DNA from: an uncultured Clostridium sp.
Lineage (GTDB): Bacteria > Bacillota > Clostridia > Peptostreptococcales > Peptostreptococcaceae
Direction: 5' to 3'
NCBI GenBank assembly: GCA_945871955.1
Contig: CAMBXR010000027.1
Span: 1 to 34,107, forward strand
DNA length: 34,107 bases
Below the pieces are notes generated by a model, which was given only the letters and a program-made list of their open reading frames with translations, had not been told where the DNA came from and did not search any database. Below are positions 8,378 through 16,628 of this stretch, one piece after another; position 1 is the stretch's first letter, and the number at the start of each line of letters is the position of its first letter. A program made the position numbers and the translations under genes.

Positions 8378-9355
8378 TTATAACTTTAATTTTAAAGTAA
8401 ATTTTGATGTATCCATACATCCCATATCAACTTTAAACTGTGCTAAATTTATATTCCAATTTCCATTTTCACTTGACGGACCTATATCTAAGTATCTCAT
8501 TCCTTTATTCTTATAGTATTCACAAAGCTTTACGGATAATAAAGACATTGGTCTCTGACTACTATATTTATCAATGTGACCCCAATATATAACTTGACAT
8601 ACATTATCATTTACTTTGTATACCATTGCTGAAGCTATTTTATTTCCTTCTCTATTTTCTATAACAAAAAATTCAATATTTGCTGAGCTATTAAACTGTA
8701 AAATATCTCTTACTTGTTCTCTACTCATTCTTAATGGATATCCTTTTTCTTTTCTATTTATTTCTATAACTTCAAATGCATCTTCAAATTTATTATTTTC
8801 TACTTTATAAAACTTCAAATTTTCTTTTATGGTCCTTTTATAATTTTTTCTTTGTGCATGAGGTAGTTTACTAACAAAACTCTCTTGATTTTCAAAATCC
8901 ATTAAATCAAAATAATGATTTACATTAATATAATCTATTTTAAAACCATTGTTTATCATAACCAAAAACTGAGTTTCAATTTCTCTATTGTATATTAACG
9001 GAGGTAATGATACATTTATTTCTTTTATGTCATTTTCTTTGCATATTTTTTTCATTCCATTTATTATATTGTTGAAATCATTATATGATAGCTTTTGTAA
9101 TATATTTATCTGTGAAAACGGAGACGAGTACGGCATAAATGCTTGATTACCTCTTATACCTATATAATAAACACCTATTATTCTACCTTTTTTTACATTA
9201 ATAACCCTATACAATTGTTCACAATTTTTTTCATGATATTCATGAAATTCTAAAGTTTCAAAAAATATTTTATTGACTATATATTGCTCATAATCATAAA
9301 TACAAAATTCTTTTTTAAATTCATTTTCTACTATATCATATATTATAGTTTTCAT
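8378..9355 (-). CDS. FemAB-like / GNAT-fold acyltransferase
   Basis: A 325-aa soluble protein. The C-terminal two thirds resembles the GNAT/FemAB-like fold (Acetyltransf_6, PF13480): a Lys/Arg-rich LPHAQRKNYKR segment, ANIEFFVIENREGNKIASAM, a VIYWGHIDKYSS strand and YLDIGPSSENGNWNINLAQF, typical of the family. It lies between the ketoisomerase-GNAT gene and the 3-aminotransferase, so a role in acylating the 3-amino sugar, possibly with an amino acid or unusual acyl group, is a reasonable inference. The ATG at 9353-9355 is used; a TTG at 9359-9361 is closer to AAGGAAGG and cannot be excluded. The gene starts just past the stop of its upstream neighbour, implying translational coupling. Confidence 0.75.
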   Translation of the reverse strand: MKTIIYDIVENEFKKEFCIYDYEQYIVNKIFFETLEFHEYHEKNCEQLYRVINVKKGRIIGVYYIGIRGNQAFMPYSSPFSQINILQKLSYNDFNNIINGMKKICKENDIKEINVSLPPLIYNREIETQFLVMINNGFKIDYINVNHYFDLMDFENQESFVSKLPHAQRKNYKRTIKENLKFYKVENNKFEDAFEVIEINRKEKGYPLRMSREQVRDILQFNSSANIEFFVIENREGNKIASAMVYKVNDNVCQVIYWGHIDKYSSQRPMSLLSVKLCEYYKNKGMRYLDIGPSSENGNWNINLAQFKVDMGCMDTSKFTLKLKL

Positions 9356-9362
9356 ATTCAAT

Positions 9363-10250
9363 TTAACCTTCCTTACTACACAATATATTCATATCCATTA
9401 TTACTATATCTTCATCTATAGATTTCTCTTTAAACCCTTTAGACTTATATAATCTTGTCGCTCTTTTATTATCCTTTTTTACCTTCAACCATAATTTTTC
9501 AATTCCATAATTTTTTGCAATTTCAATTATATTATCTATAACAATATTCCCTATTTTTCTTCCCCAATATTTCTTCTCACCTATATAACCCCAATATTCT
9601 GCAGAATTTTCAGTTATATTTTTTAATCCTACTGCCCCAATTTTTTTACCATTGTACTTTATACCAAAAATAATGTAATCAGACTTATTTTTTAATGTTG
9701 AAAACCAATTTAATTGCTCTTTTCTTGTTATATCAGGTGCCATAGTTAATGATTTAATTTCTTTATCATTTAACCACTTCCACGATAAATCTAAATATTC
9801 TCTATCATACTCAACTAATTCAACTATATCTTTGGATGTAATTTCAACTTTACTACTCATTTCTAAAAAATCATCATAGCTCCTTATATAATCACTTTCA
9901 TCGTATAATTCTGAAGCTAGTACCATTAATACTGTATTTTCAGAATAATCATATATTTCTCTCCATATCGCATTACTCATATAAAGCCCTTTACTCGGAT
10001 TATCTAATGAATATACTTTTTCGTTTTTACCATCAAAACATTTTACCTTTAGACTTCCACTAGTACACACAAGTACTTGCTCTAAATTTTTATGAGCATG
10101 GAATCCTCTTTGAGCATCAGTTGGTACTCCATAAGTATAATAAACTCTTTTTACGCTAAATGGTATGTTTTTATTTTCTTCTAATGATACAAGATAACCT
10201 CTTTGTTCATCTCCAATAGAATTAAAATCTATTATATAACAATTCTTCAT
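9363..10250 (-). CDS. Bifunctional sugar 3,4-ketoisomerase (FdtA/QdtA cupin) fused to a GNAT N-acetyltransferase
   Basis: Residues 1-131 form a WxcM/FdtA-type cupin: RGYLVSLEENKNIPF, the hallmark RGFHAHK (48-54), LEQVLVC, and AIWREIYDYS, ending in the YDESDYIRSYDDFL tail. This domain shifts the keto group of dTDP-4-keto-6-deoxyglucose to C3. Residues about 136-290 form a GNAT acetyltransferase (SLTMAPDITRKEQLNW, IGAVGLKNI, YWGYIGEKKYWGRKIG, ATRLYKSKGFKE), likely to acetylate the amino group added by the DegT enzyme. Isomerisation and acylation thus bracket the aminotransferase step in one chain. Arg is found at 97 where, as I recall, FdtA proteins have His, so the epimer made at C4 is uncertain. 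AAGGAG is 7 bases before the ATG. Confidence 0.88.
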   Translation of the reverse strand: MKNCYIIDFNSIGDEQRGYLVSLEENKNIPFSVKRVYYTYGVPTDAQRGFHAHKNLEQVLVCTSGSLKVKCFDGKNEKVYSLDNPSKGLYMSNAIWREIYDYSENTVLMVLASELYDESDYIRSYDDFLEMSSKVEITSKDIVELVEYDREYLDLSWKWLNDKEIKSLTMAPDITRKEQLNWFSTLKNKSDYIIFGIKYNGKKIGAVGLKNITENSAEYWGYIGEKKYWGRKIGNIVIDNIIEIAKNYGIEKLWLKVKKDNKRATRLYKSKGFKEKSIDEDIVIMDMNILCSKEG

Positions 10251-10261
10251 AACCTAGCTCC

Positions 10262-11356
10262 TTATCTATTAGAGTACATTTGTTCATAATATTTTTGATA
10301 ATCACCACTTGTAACATCTTGAACCCACTCTTGATTTTCTAAATACCATTTTATAGTTTTTACTATTCCATCCTCAAACTTAGTTTCTGGATACCACCCT
10401 AAATCATTAGTTATCTTCGTTGGATCAATTGCATATCTTCTGTCATGACCCTTTCTATCAGTAACATAATTTATTAAATCATAATTTATATTTTCAAAAT
10501 CAGTGTCTAGTACTTTCTTATATTCATCATTTTCATTCATTAATTTATTAATTGTATCTATAACAATCTTTACTATTTCTATATTCTGTTTTTCATTATG
10601 TCCACCAACATTATAAACTTCACCTAATTTTCCATCATTTATAACTACATCTATGGCTTTACAATGATCTTCTACATATAGCCAATCCCTTACATTTTTT
10701 CCATCTCCATATACAGGTAGTTTATCTCCATTTAATATATTTTTTATTATTAATGGTATAAGTTTCTCTGGAAAATGATATGGACCATAGTTATTAGAAC
10801 ATCTTGTTATATTAGCTGGAAACTTATATGTTTCCATGTAAGCTTGTACAATCATATCTGCACTTGCCTTTGATGCAGAATATGGAGACCTTGGATCTAA
10901 TGGTGTTTTTTCTGTAAAATATCCTGTATCACCTAATGATCCGTATACTTCATCTGTTGATACTTGTAAATATTTTACTCCTTCTTTATATTTATCTTCA
11001 CTTATTTGCCAATAATTTCTACTTATATCTAATAAATTTTGAGTACCTATAATATTAGTTTCTAAAAATAACTTTGGATTTTCAATTGATCTGTCTACAT
11101 GAGACTCTGCTGCAAAATTTACAACATAATCTATATCATAATTTACAAATATATTTTCTACTAGATCCCTATTAGCTATATCTCCTTTAACAAATACTAT
11201 ATCACCTATATTTTCTTCTAATGTTTTTAAGTTGCCCGCATAAGTTAATTTATCTAAAACTATTAATTTTATATTTTTTCCGTATTTGTTGAGCATATAC
11301 TTTACAAAATTAGATCCTATGAATCCTGCTCCACCCGTTACTAAATAAGTTTTCAT
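10262..11356 (-). CDS. rmlB: dTDP-glucose 4,6-dehydratase
   Basis: Oxidises and dehydrates dTDP-glucose to dTDP-4-keto-6-deoxyglucose. It is an extended SDR of 364 aa. Visible features are the NAD-binding GGAGFIG (8-14), the STDEVYG block with catalytic Thr134-Asp135-Glu136, and Tyr159/Lys163 in PYSASKAS. RCSNNYGPYHFPEKLIP and GDGKNVRDWLYVEDHC are typical of RmlB. It lies 16 bp downstream of rmlA and 11 bp upstream of the ketoisomerase fusion. As rmlC and rmlD are missing from the window, its product most likely feeds the 3-amino sugar branch rather than rhamnose. Confidence 0.96.
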   Translation of the reverse strand: MKTYLVTGGAGFIGSNFVKYMLNKYGKNIKLIVLDKLTYAGNLKTLEENIGDIVFVKGDIANRDLVENIFVNYDIDYVVNFAAESHVDRSIENPKLFLETNIIGTQNLLDISRNYWQISEDKYKEGVKYLQVSTDEVYGSLGDTGYFTEKTPLDPRSPYSASKASADMIVQAYMETYKFPANITRCSNNYGPYHFPEKLIPLIIKNILNGDKLPVYGDGKNVRDWLYVEDHCKAIDVVINDGKLGEVYNVGGHNEKQNIEIVKIVIDTINKLMNENDEYKKVLDTDFENINYDLINYVTDRKGHDRRYAIDPTKITNDLGWYPETKFEDGIVKTIKWYLENQEWVQDVTSGDYQKYYEQMYSNR

Positions 11357-11372
11357 AATTTAATTCTCCCTA

Positions 11373-12236
11373 CTATCTTGCTATCTTAAGTAAATACTTC
11401 CCATAATCTGTCTTTATTAATGGTTGTGCTAATTCAATTACTTTTTCTTTATTTATAAATCCTCTTCTATATGCAATTTCTTCTATACAAGCAACATATA
11501 AACCTTGCCTATTCTGTATAGCTTCAACAAAATTACACGCTTCCAATAAAGCTTTATGAGTTCCAGTATCTAACCATGCCATACCTCTTCCCATAATCTC
11601 TACTTTTAAATTTCCTCTTTTTAAATATTCATTATTTATACAAGTAATTTCTTTTTCTCCCCTTGCTGAAGGCTTTATATTTTTAGCTATTTCTACTACA
11701 TTATTGTCGTAGAAATATAGCCCTGGAACAGCATAATCAGATTTAGGTTGTGATGGCTTTTCTTCTATAGAAATTACATTTCCATCTTTATCAAACTCAA
11801 CTACCCCAAACTCTTCTGGATTATCTACATAATATCCAAAAATAGTAGCGCCTTCTTTTCTATCTTTTGCTCTTTTAACAATTTCAGTTAACCCCTGACC
11901 ATAAAATATATTATCCCCTAATACAAGTGCTACACTATCATTACCTATAAAGTCTTCTCCTATTATAAATGCTTCTGCTAATCCTTTTGGTTCTTTTTGT
12001 ACTTTGTATTCAATATTTAATCCTATATGGCTACCATCACCTAATAACTCTTTAAATAAACTAATATCTCTTGGTGTTGATATGATAAGTATATCTCTTA
12101 TTTCAGCAAGCATTAAAACTGATAGTGGATAATATATCATAGGTTTATCATATACTGGTAACGCTTGTTTTGATACTGATTTAGTTATAGGATATAATCT
12201 AGTTCCCGAACCACCAGCTAAAATTATTCCTTTCAT
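11373..12236 (-). CDS. rmlA: Glucose-1-phosphate thymidylyltransferase
   Basis: Makes dTDP-glucose from dTTP and glucose-1-phosphate. The 287 aa contain GGSGTRLYP (8-16), [28 protein letters not shown] and EEKPSQPKS, all characteristic of RmlA. The ATG at 12234-12236 has AAAGGAG 7 bases upstream; a TTG two codons earlier is a weaker choice. It heads the sugar-nucleotide block rmlA-rmlB-ketoisomerase-acyltransferase-aminotransferase and follows the flippase gene by 24 bp. Confidence 0.96.
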   Translation of the reverse strand: MKGIILAGGSGTRLYPITKSVSKQALPVYDKPMIYYPLSVLMLAEIRDILIISTPRDISLFKELLGDGSHIGLNIEYKVQKEPKGLAEAFIIGEDFIGNDSVALVLGDNIFYGQGLTEIVKRAKDRKEGATIFGYYVDNPEEFGVVEFDKDGNVISIEEKPSQPKSDYAVPGLYFYDNNVVEIAKNIKPSARGEKEITCINNEYLKRGNLKVEIMGRGMAWLDTGTHKALLEACNFVEAIQNRQGLYVACIEEIAYRRGFINKEKVIELAQPLIKTDYGKYLLKIAR

Positions 12237-12260
12237 TTTCAATCTCCTTTATTGTCTAAT

Positions 12261-13811
12261 TTAAGCAGATAGTTTTAATACTTTGCTTAATTTATCTTTT
12301 ATTTTAAATCTATTTAATAAATATTTAAATTCCTTTGTATTTCTAAATACTAATACTATCAATATATTCGGAATTATTAAACATATAAAACACTTTATAA
12401 TAAATGCTATAAATACATTGTTTATAGAAAATACATTTGCAGCATTATATGTTATAAAAGCTAATAATCCACTTGATATAGTATATTTAATATGCTTTAT
12501 ATAATATTGTTTAGATGACATATTAAAAACATATTTATATACATTCCATGGCAATACATATACTGTTAGAAATGTACTTATTGATGTTCCTAAAAATATA
12601 CCATACATACCTAATTTCATAGTTTTTGCTAATACTACTGATGCTACTAAATTTAACAACCCTTCCACAAGTGCCCAATACTTAAAAAATGGATATGGAC
12701 TATATAGTCCAGCACTATTTCTTACAAGTTCTATTGCTTGTGTCATACTTCTTGAATAGAAGTTAAATACGATTATACACACTACAAATATAGGAAATAA
12801 CATTTCTTTTCCTAACCATATTTCTATAAATGGATTTAATAATGTTACTAAAGATATAGCACAGAATGTAGTTATCCAAAAATTAATGAAGTATAATACA
12901 TTAAATATTGAATGAGCTTCTTCTATAGATTTCTCAACTAAAAAATTTCCAAAACTAGCTTTTATCCCTCCGAATACTTGTCCTATTAATCCATTTATAG
13001 TACTTATAAGTAGGTTATAATTTGAGTACAATCCTACTACACTTACTCCTGCAAATGTTGAAAGTAATAAATTATCTGTTCCAAATACACAATAAACCGC
13101 TATATTTACTACAAATAAAGCTTTTGCATTTTTTATTATTTCATCTTTAATTTCTTTATCTAAAGGTTCTTTTAACTTTCCTTTTAGATATGGGTATTGC
13201 TTGTTTGTCATAAAGTATATAATTAAATTTTGTATAAATGCTAATGCTAATTTAATCAGTAAGTATAATATGTAATTTTTTGTATATACTATAATTAATA
13301 TTTGAAGTAATGTTAAACTTACTGAAAATACAGTTGATAATTTGTTTATAACATAACTCTTTTGATCTGCTGATAGTATGTTTCTTCTATATGCTAAAAA
13401 ATATGATATTACTGAATCAGCTACAAATATAAGATATACTGTATTCACATATGCCATTGATATATCAGTTTGGGTAATTTTATTTACAAATGGCATTATA
13501 CCTATACCTAATACTAGTACAGTTACACCTATAAATTTATATAGTTTTGAATATAAATCCATTATTGCTTTAATTTGATTCGTATCTTGTTTTGCTAGTG
13601 GTTTATATAAACTATAATATATAGCTCCTCCAAATCCTAATTCAACTAAGCTTAGCATAGATAATATACTAGTTAGCATTCCATTTATACCTAGTATTTC
13701 AACTCCTATATTATCTATAAATATTTTTCTAGAAAAAAAACCCAAAAATATTGTTATTATTTGTAGTGATATTCCACTTAATATATTTTTTATCGAGTTA
13801 TTAGTTCTCAT
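12261..13811 (-). CDS. wzx: Wzx-type repeat-unit flippase (MOP superfamily)
   Basis: A 516-aa very hydrophobic protein with about 12-14 predicted membrane segments. It starts with SIKNILSGISLQIITIFLGF followed by FSRKIFIDNIGVEILGINGM, the classical N-terminus of Firmicute polysaccharide transporters. It should move the undecaprenyl-diphosphate-linked repeat unit to the outer face of the membrane. The start overlaps the upstream GT2 gene by 11 bases, with GAGG about 10 bases upstream, indicating coupling. It is the only flippase seen, consistent with a single Wzx/Wzy assembly system. Confidence 0.92.
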   Translation of the reverse strand: MRTNNSIKNILSGISLQIITIFLGFFSRKIFIDNIGVEILGINGMLTSILSMLSLVELGFGGAIYYSLYKPLAKQDTNQIKAIMDLYSKLYKFIGVTVLVLGIGIMPFVNKITQTDISMAYVNTVYLIFVADSVISYFLAYRRNILSADQKSYVINKLSTVFSVSLTLLQILIIVYTKNYILYLLIKLALAFIQNLIIYFMTNKQYPYLKGKLKEPLDKEIKDEIIKNAKALFVVNIAVYCVFGTDNLLLSTFAGVSVVGLYSNYNLLISTINGLIGQVFGGIKASFGNFLVEKSIEEAHSIFNVLYFINFWITTFCAISLVTLLNPFIEIWLGKEMLFPIFVVCIIVFNFYSRSMTQAIELVRNSAGLYSPYPFFKYWALVEGLLNLVASVVLAKTMKLGMYGIFLGTSISTFLTVYVLPWNVYKYVFNMSSKQYYIKHIKYTISSGLLAFITYNAANVFSINNVFIAFIIKCFICLIIPNILIVLVFRNTKEFKYLLNRFKIKDKLSKVLKLSA

Positions 13812-14742
13812 TTTGGTTATTCCTCTTTAATTTTAATAAAATTTTATTTATTTGATTTATACATACTATATCTATATTTTTAAATATAAATAACACTTTA
13901 TCTACCATTTTATACTCTTTAAATTTATATGTCCTTACAAAAACATAATTAATGTTTTTGTGCAATCTACTACCTAATTCTTTTCTATATGGCAATATTT
14001 CTTTTTCTATACATTTTATATAATCTTGTACGAATAATGGATTGGGTTCATTTGATGTACTAACTCCCGTCCCAACTCTATATTTAACAGATACAATATC
14101 TAGATAATCAAATCTTACTCCTTTTCTAGTCAGTCTAAGCCATGTATTCCAATCTTCTATTAGTATATAGTCTTCATCAAACTCACCATATTTATCGAAT
14201 AAATATTTTTTAAACATAACTCCTGGTGCTTGTATATAACAATATTGTGCTAATTTCTTAAAAAACACTTTAGATTCTTTTCCTAAAGTCAGGTTCTTTT
14301 TATTACGCTCTATTTTTTGTTTAGCATCATCTAACTCATTCATTTTGCTATCACACCATAATATATTAGTCATAAGTATGATACTGTTATTTTTATACAT
14401 GTATTCTACCATTTTTGATATTATATCTTTTGAGTAAAATTCGTCATCTGCTGCTATAAATTTTATATATTCACCCTTACATAAGGATATAGCTTTATTA
14501 GCATTTTTTACTGTACCTAAATTTTTTTCATTACTATATATAATAATATTTTTTATATTTCCTAAATTTTTTTTATTAATATAATCTTTGTATATTTCAC
14601 TGTCAAAGTTTTCACTTCCATCATCTCCTATAATTAATTCTATGTTTTTGTAATCTTGAATTAATATCGAATCAAGAGTGTTTTTTATATATTGTAAGTT
14701 TTTGTAAGACAGTACTACTATGCTCACCAATTGTTCTTCCAT
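13801..14742 (-). CDS. GT2 family glycosyltransferase
   Basis: A 313-aa GT-A transferase. LVSIVVLSYKN opens the nucleotide-binding fold, GDDGSENFD (39-47) is the first acidic motif, KFIAADDEF (94-102) the metal site, and LIEDWNTWLRL the acceptor-side Glu-Asp motif. The C-terminal 50 residues are basic and hydrophobic. The ATG has TTGGAG 7 bases upstream. It is followed by the overlapping wzx gene and preceded by a 642-bp stretch of decayed genes, so it is the first intact gene after a deletion-prone zone. Sugar specificity is unknown. Confidence 0.9.
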   Translation of the reverse strand: MEEQLVSIVVLSYKNLQYIKNTLDSILIQDYKNIELIIGDDGSENFDSEIYKDYINKKNLGNIKNIIIYSNEKNLGTVKNANKAISLCKGEYIKFIAADDEFYSKDIISKMVEYMYKNNSIILMTNILWCDSKMNELDDAKQKIERNKKNLTLGKESKVFFKKLAQYCYIQAPGVMFKKYLFDKYGEFDEDYILIEDWNTWLRLTRKGVRFDYLDIVSVKYRVGTGVSTSNEPNPLFVQDYIKCIEKEILPYRKELGSRLHKNINYVFVRTYKFKEYKMVDKVLFIFKNIDIVCINQINKILLKLKRNNQNEN

Positions 14743-14919
14743 AATTTCACTCCAATATTTTTAAATTTAACTATTAACAAAACTATCTATAAATTAACAT
14801 TTAATTAATATGTAGTATACTAATCATATTAATATAGTTTTTTATATCTCTATTATTTCTATATACTTTAATATATTACTATTTTATTGATAATAAGTTT
14901 TTTTCTTCTATCATCTTTA

Positions 14920-14981
14920 TACTATATAACATAACCACCTTTTCTATCTATTCTTTTTATCATATTTTCTTTCATACTCAT
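14920..14981 (-). pseudogene. Possible N-terminal relic of a second acetyltransferase
   Basis: From the ATG at 14979-14981 the frame reads MSMKENMIKRIDRKGGYVI and then stops. R-K-G-G-Y-V-I near the start is the pattern of many Firmicute LbetaH acetyltransferases (IKRKGGYVIYK...). The fragment is short, so this is a suggestion only. It is in the same reading frame as the end of the hexapeptide relic just upstream. Confidence 0.3.
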
Positions 14982-15032
14982 TTGAAATATTTTTATATAA
15001 TGTGTAACTTTCATCAAATATATTATTTTCAC

Positions 15033-15253
15033 TCATATCACTGTAACTCTTTGTGCTAAGGTTACATCATTTCCTATCTGAATATGCCAATAGTGAGAAT
15101 AATTTATTATACACTGTTTCTGTATTGCACAATTATGTCCTATTTTTAATCCTCTTTTTTTAATTCATCTATGTTCATACTTGTATTAATATATCATCTT
15201 GAATCAGACAATAATTTAATAAACATAATTAATTTTTTTATTTTTCTAATCAT
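15033..15253 (-). pseudogene. Decayed hexapeptide-repeat (LbetaH) acetyltransferase
   Basis: Reading from the ATG at 15251-15253, the minus strand gives MIRKIKKLIMFIKLLSDSR, an in-frame TGA, YINTSMNIDELKK, a one-base loss in a seven-A run, then RGLKIGHNCAIQKQCIINYS, HYWHIQIGNDVTLAQRVTVI and a TGA. The last part is the standard start of a capsule O-acetyltransferase helix (GLKIGxN...IGDNVTLAPRV). One stop, one frameshift and loss of the C-terminal half show it is dead. It points to an O-acetyl group that this polysaccharide has lost, unless the acyltransferase-3 gene replaced it. Confidence 0.82.
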
Positions 15254-15384
15254 ATTTACTTAAATCTTCTGTTATAATAATATATATTAATTTCATTAAC
15301 TATTTTTTATATTAATGGTTTCAAACCTTAAATATATATTTATTGGTTCTATAACTCTTATAAAAATAAAAACTAAAAATATTT

Positions 15385-16506
15385 CTAACTAATTATATTA
15401 TGTATACTTTGCATAACATTAACATTATCAAAAACTTTAGCTTTTTCTTTAGATTTAAGTTCTAAATCGCATTTAATTTTAGTATTTATTAAAACTTCAT
15501 ATATTGCCTTTGTCAGAGCATTTAAATCATTAACATCAACTAACTCACTATACAACATATCCCCCAGTAACTCTGTTGCACCTCCATTATCTGTAGAAAC
15601 TATTGCTTTTCCTAGAACAATAGACTCTGCTATAACTAATGAAAATCCTTCAAACTCAGATGCCATTACAAATAAATCTGCTTTTTTTATATATGGATAT
15701 GGATTTTTCTTATAACCTAAAAAGTGTACACTTTCTTTTACATTAAGTTTTTCTGTTAACGAAACTAAATTATCATACTCTTCTCCAATACCAAGTATAA
15801 TCAAATCATGCTCTATTCCTTTATCTATAATATTTTTGTGTGCCCTAATAATTAAATCCATTCTTTTAATTTTAGTAAGCCTTCCTACAGAAATTATTGT
15901 CGGCTTATTAAAATTAAATTTAATAGGCTCATTTGATAAATTCTTTATCTCATCAATTTCAATTAGGTTATAGATAACCTGTACATTTTTATTTAAATCT
16001 TTATATATATTATTAAATGCTCTTTTTGATGAATTCGATACACATACAATTTCATCAAATCTTTCATATATATTTTTATATAATTCATTAATCTCTTGTG
16101 GTCTACGCTTTTTTAAATCTGTATGAACCCATGCAATCTTCCTACTACGTTTATTTAAACTTTGAGATACAAATCTTGTAGGTTCACCTTCTATAAAAGC
16201 TATTTCTACATCATTTTTCATTCCTATACATATAAAATGTACAAGCCAATAAAAATATTTCATAATTCTATATTTTAATATATTCCAAATTCTTGAACTT
16301 ATATATCCCTTAATTTCTATATTGGGATATAGATATTTTAATTTAACATTTTTATTTAAATTTTCAAATCGTACACCTTTATTTTCAAGTAAAAATAACG
16401 TTACATTATACTTTTCATAATCAAGTCGATTTAATATATCTATTAGAACTTTCTCCGCTCCACCTTCCCCTAGTGTATTATTTACAAATACTATATTTTT
16501 TTTCAT
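15385..16506 (-). CDS. GT4 family glycosyltransferase
   Basis: A 373-aa GT-B retaining transferase. The N-terminal domain has the GEGGAEK loop (13-19); the C-terminal domain has ISVGRLTKIKRMD and the E-x7-E motif in ASEFEGFSLVIAES, followed by STDNGGATELL. It likely works at the inner membrane face on the undecaprenyl-linked chain. AGGA lies 9 bases before the ATG. It precedes the 642-bp decayed region and follows the Stealth gene after 122 bp of A+T-rich DNA without recognisable signals. Sugar specificity is unknown. Confidence 0.91.
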   Translation of the reverse strand: MKKNIVFVNNTLGEGGAEKVLIDILNRLDYEKYNVTLFLLENKGVRFENLNKNVKLKYLYPNIEIKGYISSRIWNILKYRIMKYFYWLVHFICIGMKNDVEIAFIEGEPTRFVSQSLNKRSRKIAWVHTDLKKRRPQEINELYKNIYERFDEIVCVSNSSKRAFNNIYKDLNKNVQVIYNLIEIDEIKNLSNEPIKFNFNKPTIISVGRLTKIKRMDLIIRAHKNIIDKGIEHDLIILGIGEEYDNLVSLTEKLNVKESVHFLGYKKNPYPYIKKADLFVMASEFEGFSLVIAESIVLGKAIVSTDNGGATELLGDMLYSELVDVNDLNALTKAIYEVLINTKIKCDLELKSKEKAKVFDNVNVMQSIHNIIS

Positions 16507-16628
16507 AAATTGATATCCTGCCTCATTTATTATTTTTTCAACCTTAAGTAACTATTCTATACTATGCATTATATTTATATATATAATATAGAGTATTACT
16601 ACTATTTTAATAAATATAAATTTTATAA

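Larger units (their letters stand above)
14743..15384. other. 642-bp intergenic graveyard
   Basis: No intact gene is present. The minus strand carries a recognisable decayed hexapeptide acetyltransferase (15033-15253) and a shorter possible acetyltransferase N-terminus (about 14920-14981). I see nothing recognisable in 14743-14900 or 15254-15384, which are almost pure A+T. Confidence 0.75.

Noticed and set aside
14945-15036. A 30-codon frame starting MSENNIFDES after the acetyltransferase relic
   Set aside because: No ribosome site, no recognisable similarity, and it overlaps in another frame a more plausible acetyltransferase stub.
16507-16628. TATA-rich alternating sequence between the GT4 and Stealth genes as a promoter or replication-type element
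   Set aside because: It is just low-complexity A+T DNA with no paired -35 box, stem or repeat beyond chance.
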